Source: Bacteroidetes bacterium RIFCSPLOWO2_12_FULL_37_12 (GTDB lineage Bacteria; Bacteroidota; Bacteroidia; 2-12-FULL-37-12). Taken from it: 64,000 nt of DNA. The translations under genes were made by a program, and so were the position numbers. The notes under the pieces were generated by a model, which saw only the letters and a list, made by a program, of their open reading frames with translations, had not been told where the DNA came from and did no database searches. Location: NCBI GenBank assembly GCA_001769655.1, contig MEPC01000042.1, positions 29,125 through 93,124 on the forward strand, written 5' to 3'. Shown here piece by piece: positions 61,298 through 64,000 of the stretch. Within the stretch, counting starts at the first letter, position 1, and every line of letters starts with the position of its first letter.

Positions 61298-63637
61298 ATG
61301 GAATCATCTATGCCAAGCCGGAGGTTTAGAAATATCCTCATCCATTACCTTGCCAAACCTGTTTTTATCGCATTACTTGTAACAGGAATCATTATCCCTT
61401 TTCTTCCTGATATTTTTGACAAATATAAAGTTGAATTTATTGACTGTCATTCCATTCGACTAAGTGCTGAACAACGGTTTGTTTTTTACAATGATCTTGA
61501 CCACGATGGAGTAAGTGAAAAAGTTTTAGCTTGTTACGGACATGATCCTGCTCAACAATATACCTATTTCATCATCTACAATCATTCCGGAGGAATAATA
61601 AAGCAGGTTAACTATCATACCTATAAACCATTACAACTTTATCACACTTCTTTTGGCGATTACAACCAAAACAAAAACGATGAAATATATTCAATCATGC
61701 AACGAGCCGATTCATTGTTTTTGTTAGTGTTTGAGCCACTGTCTGAAAACAACGTGGGAGACATCATTGCATTTCAATTTATTGACACGCTCGGAAAATT
61801 CAGGAAGACCATGACCGATGCACTCCAGAGTAAAATTGAATTAAAGGACATGGATAATGACGGATTCCGGGAAGCGGTTTTTTCATTATGTGCAGGTTTT
61901 TCCCTTCAACCAAGAAATGTTTACTCGTTTAACATCCGGAAAAAAACATGGAGTAAATCACCTAAAGCAGGTTCTGCATCAAACGAACTTATTTTTTATA
62001 ATATGACAGAAGATAGCACAGATGAAATTATTTTATCTACCGTCTGGGCAGTGGGCAATGGTTCCCAGGGTCCTTATCCCGATGAAAGCGCCTGGTTAAT
62101 GGTATTAAACAAGAATTTACAATTTCTTTTTGAGCCGGTTGAATTTCCACTCTTCACTTCACAGGTCTCGGTGTTACCTTATCATCATGATGAGTCAAAC
62201 TATCTTGCCGTCCTCTACCAGTATGGAGGAAATGAAGATACCATACAACCTGCATTATCTCTGTATAATCTGAAAGGGGAAAAAATCAAGGAAAAAATAA
62301 TTTCAGGCACCGTTAGAAGTTGCGAGCTTGAAATTATTTCACTAAGTTCTAAAAAAAGAGACAAATTATTTTTGTCAAGTGGGAAAGGAGTGATTATGCA
62401 ATTAGATGAAAATTTGGATACCGTTAAGCAATTTACTATCGGTTTGGATGGGGGATTTTGTTCGGATATGGACGCAGATGGTGACGGGGAGAATGAATTG
62501 TTCATCAGAAGCAAAGATGAACAAAAACTTATTATTACAAGAAGTGATTTTTCTTATCCGGTAGTGGTTGATTTTACCGGCAAAGGAGAAGGTGCATTAG
62601 ACGTTATGGCAATGACAATAAAAAAAATCGGCGATAAAAAACAATACTTGTCGGTGCAAAAAGGATTGAATACTTCATTGCTGAAATACTCGTTTAATCA
62701 GTTGTATTTTGTTAAATATCTTATTTATGGAGGAATCTATTTAGTCATGTATTTTTTTATTTTGGGTGTGCAAAAAGTCGGTTCTTATAAACTTGCTTTG
62801 GATAAAAAACATCTGGAAAAAGTTGTTACAGAAAGAACAGCGGAAGTAGTATCTCAAAAAATCCTTATTGAGGACAAACAAAAACAAATCACAGAAAGTA
62901 TTGTTTATGCGAAAAGAATACAAAGCGCCATTTTGCCTCATAGAAGCATCATTTGGGCAACTCTGCCTCATAGTTTTATTCTTTACAAACCAAAAGATAT
63001 TGTAGCAGGTGATTTTTATTGGTTTAATCATCAATATGACACTGCATTAATAGCGGCGGCTGATTGTACCGGACATGGCGTTCCTGGGGCATTGACAAGT
63101 ATGGTTTGTTCAGAAAAATTAAATTATGCAGTTAAGCAGACACATATACCAGGCGAAATGTTAGCATTAGCAAACAGATTAGTAAAAGAAACTTTCAGGC
63201 ATGAGGAAAGAACAAGTTCTATTTATGAAGGAATGGACATTGCATTATGCTCCATAAATTTAAAAAATTATCTGGTTCAGTATGCGGGCGCCAACCGACC
63301 TTTATGGATTTTGCGAAAAGGGACTGCAGAAATAGAAGAATTTGAACCTACCAAAAAAACGATTGGTGGAGATACTGAAATTGAACAGTATTTTGCGACA
63401 CACACAGTGCAATTAAAACCAGGTGATACTTTTTATATATCATCGGATGGATATGCTGATCAGGACGGAGGTCCTAAAGGAAAACGGATTATGAGAAATA
63501 ATTTTAAAAAAATTCTTTCTGGTATTCAGAACTTGTCAATGAAAGAACAGAAAGAATATTTAGATGACTATCTGGAGAGATGGCGGGGGGAAAAGATACA
63601 GGTGGATGATATTTTAGTGATAGGGATAAGAGTGTAA
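61298..63637 (+). CDS. Propeller-containing membrane SpoIIE phosphatase
   Basis: This 779-aa protein has an N-terminal membrane helix (FIALLVTGIIIPFLPDIF), and residues ~50-470 carry FG-GAP/VCBS-like blades (YNDLDHDGVSEKVLACYG, ELKDMDNDGFREAVFSLCAG, SDMDADGDGENELFI), presumably periplasmic. A second membrane helix follows (~475-495, YLIYGGIYLVMYFFILGV), then a coiled coil and a SpoIIE/PP2C domain (~545-779) with AGDFYWFNHQYD, AADCTGHGVPGALTSMV and SSDGYADQDGG. The C-terminal KEQKEYLDDYLERWRG...VDDILVIGIRV matches the other two island-side phosphatases. It is likely a transmembrane sensor with an unusual propeller input. Confidence 0.9.
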   Translation: MESSMPSRRFRNILIHYLAKPVFIALLVTGIIIPFLPDIFDKYKVEFIDCHSIRLSAEQRFVFYNDLDHDGVSEKVLACYGHDPAQQYTYFIIYNHSGGIIKQVNYHTYKPLQLYHTSFGDYNQNKNDEIYSIMQRADSLFLLVFEPLSENNVGDIIAFQFIDTLGKFRKTMTDALQSKIELKDMDNDGFREAVFSLCAGFSLQPRNVYSFNIRKKTWSKSPKAGSASNELIFYNMTEDSTDEIILSTVWAVGNGSQGPYPDESAWLMVLNKNLQFLFEPVEFPLFTSQVSVLPYHHDESNYLAVLYQYGGNEDTIQPALSLYNLKGEKIKEKIISGTVRSCELEIISLSSKKRDKLFLSSGKGVIMQLDENLDTVKQFTIGLDGGFCSDMDADGDGENELFIRSKDEQKLIITRSDFSYPVVVDFTGKGEGALDVMAMTIKKIGDKKQYLSVQKGLNTSLLKYSFNQLYFVKYLIYGGIYLVMYFFILGVQKVGSYKLALDKKHLEKVVTERTAEVVSQKILIEDKQKQITESIVYAKRIQSAILPHRSIIWATLPHSFILYKPKDIVAGDFYWFNHQYDTALIAAADCTGHGVPGALTSMVCSEKLNYAVKQTHIPGEMLALANRLVKETFRHEERTSSIYEGMDIALCSINLKNYLVQYAGANRPLWILRKGTAEIEEFEPTKKTIGGDTEIEQYFATHTVQLKPGDTFYISSDGYADQDGGPKGKRIMRNNFKKILSGIQNLSMKEQKEYLDDYLERWRGEKIQVDDILVIGIRV

Positions 63638-63665
63638 GACGGGTATTCCTTTAAGTGATGGTAAG

Positions 63666-64000
63666 TCACATACCAACTACACTACCCTTCTTCAACCACC
63701 GCTCACTAAATTTGTGCAGGTAAAATATTCCTCCCGCAATTACAGAGTTCATCAATAAACGCCAGGCAGGTGCGCCACCGGATAATTTATCCAATACAGG
63801 GTCAAGGACAACCAGCGCGAATTCAAAAAAAATCATAAAGACAATAAATACAGAAACTTCTATCAATTTTACAGGTACTTTTAACCGTTTGAAGAAACCC
63901 AATGATACACCAAGGATAAATAACCCAATGGCAATTCCAGTATATTCCAATAAATTACGTTTTTGGATTTTTTCTTCGTTTGCCCGTTTTTGTTCTGCAA
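63666..64000 (-). CDS. C-terminal part of a TPR/membrane-module protein (5' end outside window)
   Basis: The frame is open to the window edge. It begins (as visible) with a charged coiled coil (AEQKRANEEKIQKRN), then three or four membrane segments (YTGIAIGLFILGVSLGFF, VSVFIVFMIFFEFALVVLDP, LLMNSVIAGGIFYLHKF). The membrane module is clearly homologous to the end of the 13135-14712 TPR protein (same FFEF-LVV/VLI-DP and GGAP motifs), so TPR repeats upstream are expected. It converges with the SpoIIE gene, 28 bp apart. Confidence 0.75.
   Translation of the reverse strand, partial: AEQKRANEEKIQKRNLLEYTGIAIGLFILGVSLGFFKRLKVPVKLIEVSVFIVFMIFFEFALVVLDPVLDKLSGGAPAWRLLMNSVIAGGIFYLHKFSERWLKKGSVVGM

Overview
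The window is chromosomal DNA of a Bacteroidota bacterium of fairly low GC (about 38% by eye). The evidence is several secreted proteins with type IX secretion (T9SS) C-terminal sorting domains (YPNP motifs), the lineage-typical DUF4159 and DUF4292 proteins, a conserved flippase / dUTPase / nucleotidyltransferase / TPR / DUF4292 / EnvC-like cluster, archaeal-type ProS, and promoters of the Bacteroidota form TTG-N19..23-TAnnTTTG. I cannot name the genus.

Layout. 1-10.9 kb: end of proS, a membrane-anchored spermidine-synthase-like protein, a T9SS FG-GAP protein, a double-domain M16 peptidase, a GNAT-like protein, an outer-membrane barrel, a 56-codon membrane peptide and a DUF4159 protein. 11-21 kb: a minus-strand envelope and nucleotide cluster (flippase, dut, nucleotidyltransferase, TPR, DUF4292 lipoprotein, EnvC-like, rsmE), interrupted by a TPR/membrane gene flanked by direct repeats. 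21-31.7 kb: an NHL/coiled-coil protein, small envelope proteins, thiL, a MORN protein, tRNA-Arg(ACG), mltG, a hotdog thioesterase, a YihY protein, and a miaB broken by an in-frame TAA. 31.7-42.4 kb: a minus-strand array of T9SS cargo genes with one complete BNR protein of 1716 aa and three truncated BNR copies that all end at the same point. 42.5-48.9 kb: a sigma-54 activator, lptE, guaB, and a SpoIIE phosphatase / STAS / HATPase partner-switching set. 48.9-54.7 kb: an accessory island with a transposase remnant, a ParA-like three-gene operon, a group II intron remnant and a type II restriction-modification pair. 54.7-64 kb: three more SpoIIE-type phosphatases with different sensor modules, two PNPOx-like proteins, an alpha-oxoamine synthase and the end of a TPR/membrane protein.

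The most notable signals are not ordinary genes. (1) An 80-bp palindromic element with 17-bp perfect terminal inverted repeats and a 4-bp TATC target duplication sits in frame inside a SpoIIE phosphatase gene. It adds exactly 28 codons, like the Rickettsia palindromic elements. (2) The 7-bp palindrome GTGWCAC occurs about 32 times against roughly 5 expected, on both strands and in several reading frames. (3) The truncated BNR copies look like products of repeated recombination or a silent-cassette archive. (4) Short 7, 8, 11 and 14-bp tandem repeats sit at many gene starts, two of them inside coding sequence. (5) The ParA three-gene operon next to a restriction-modification system is a candidate undescribed defence module.
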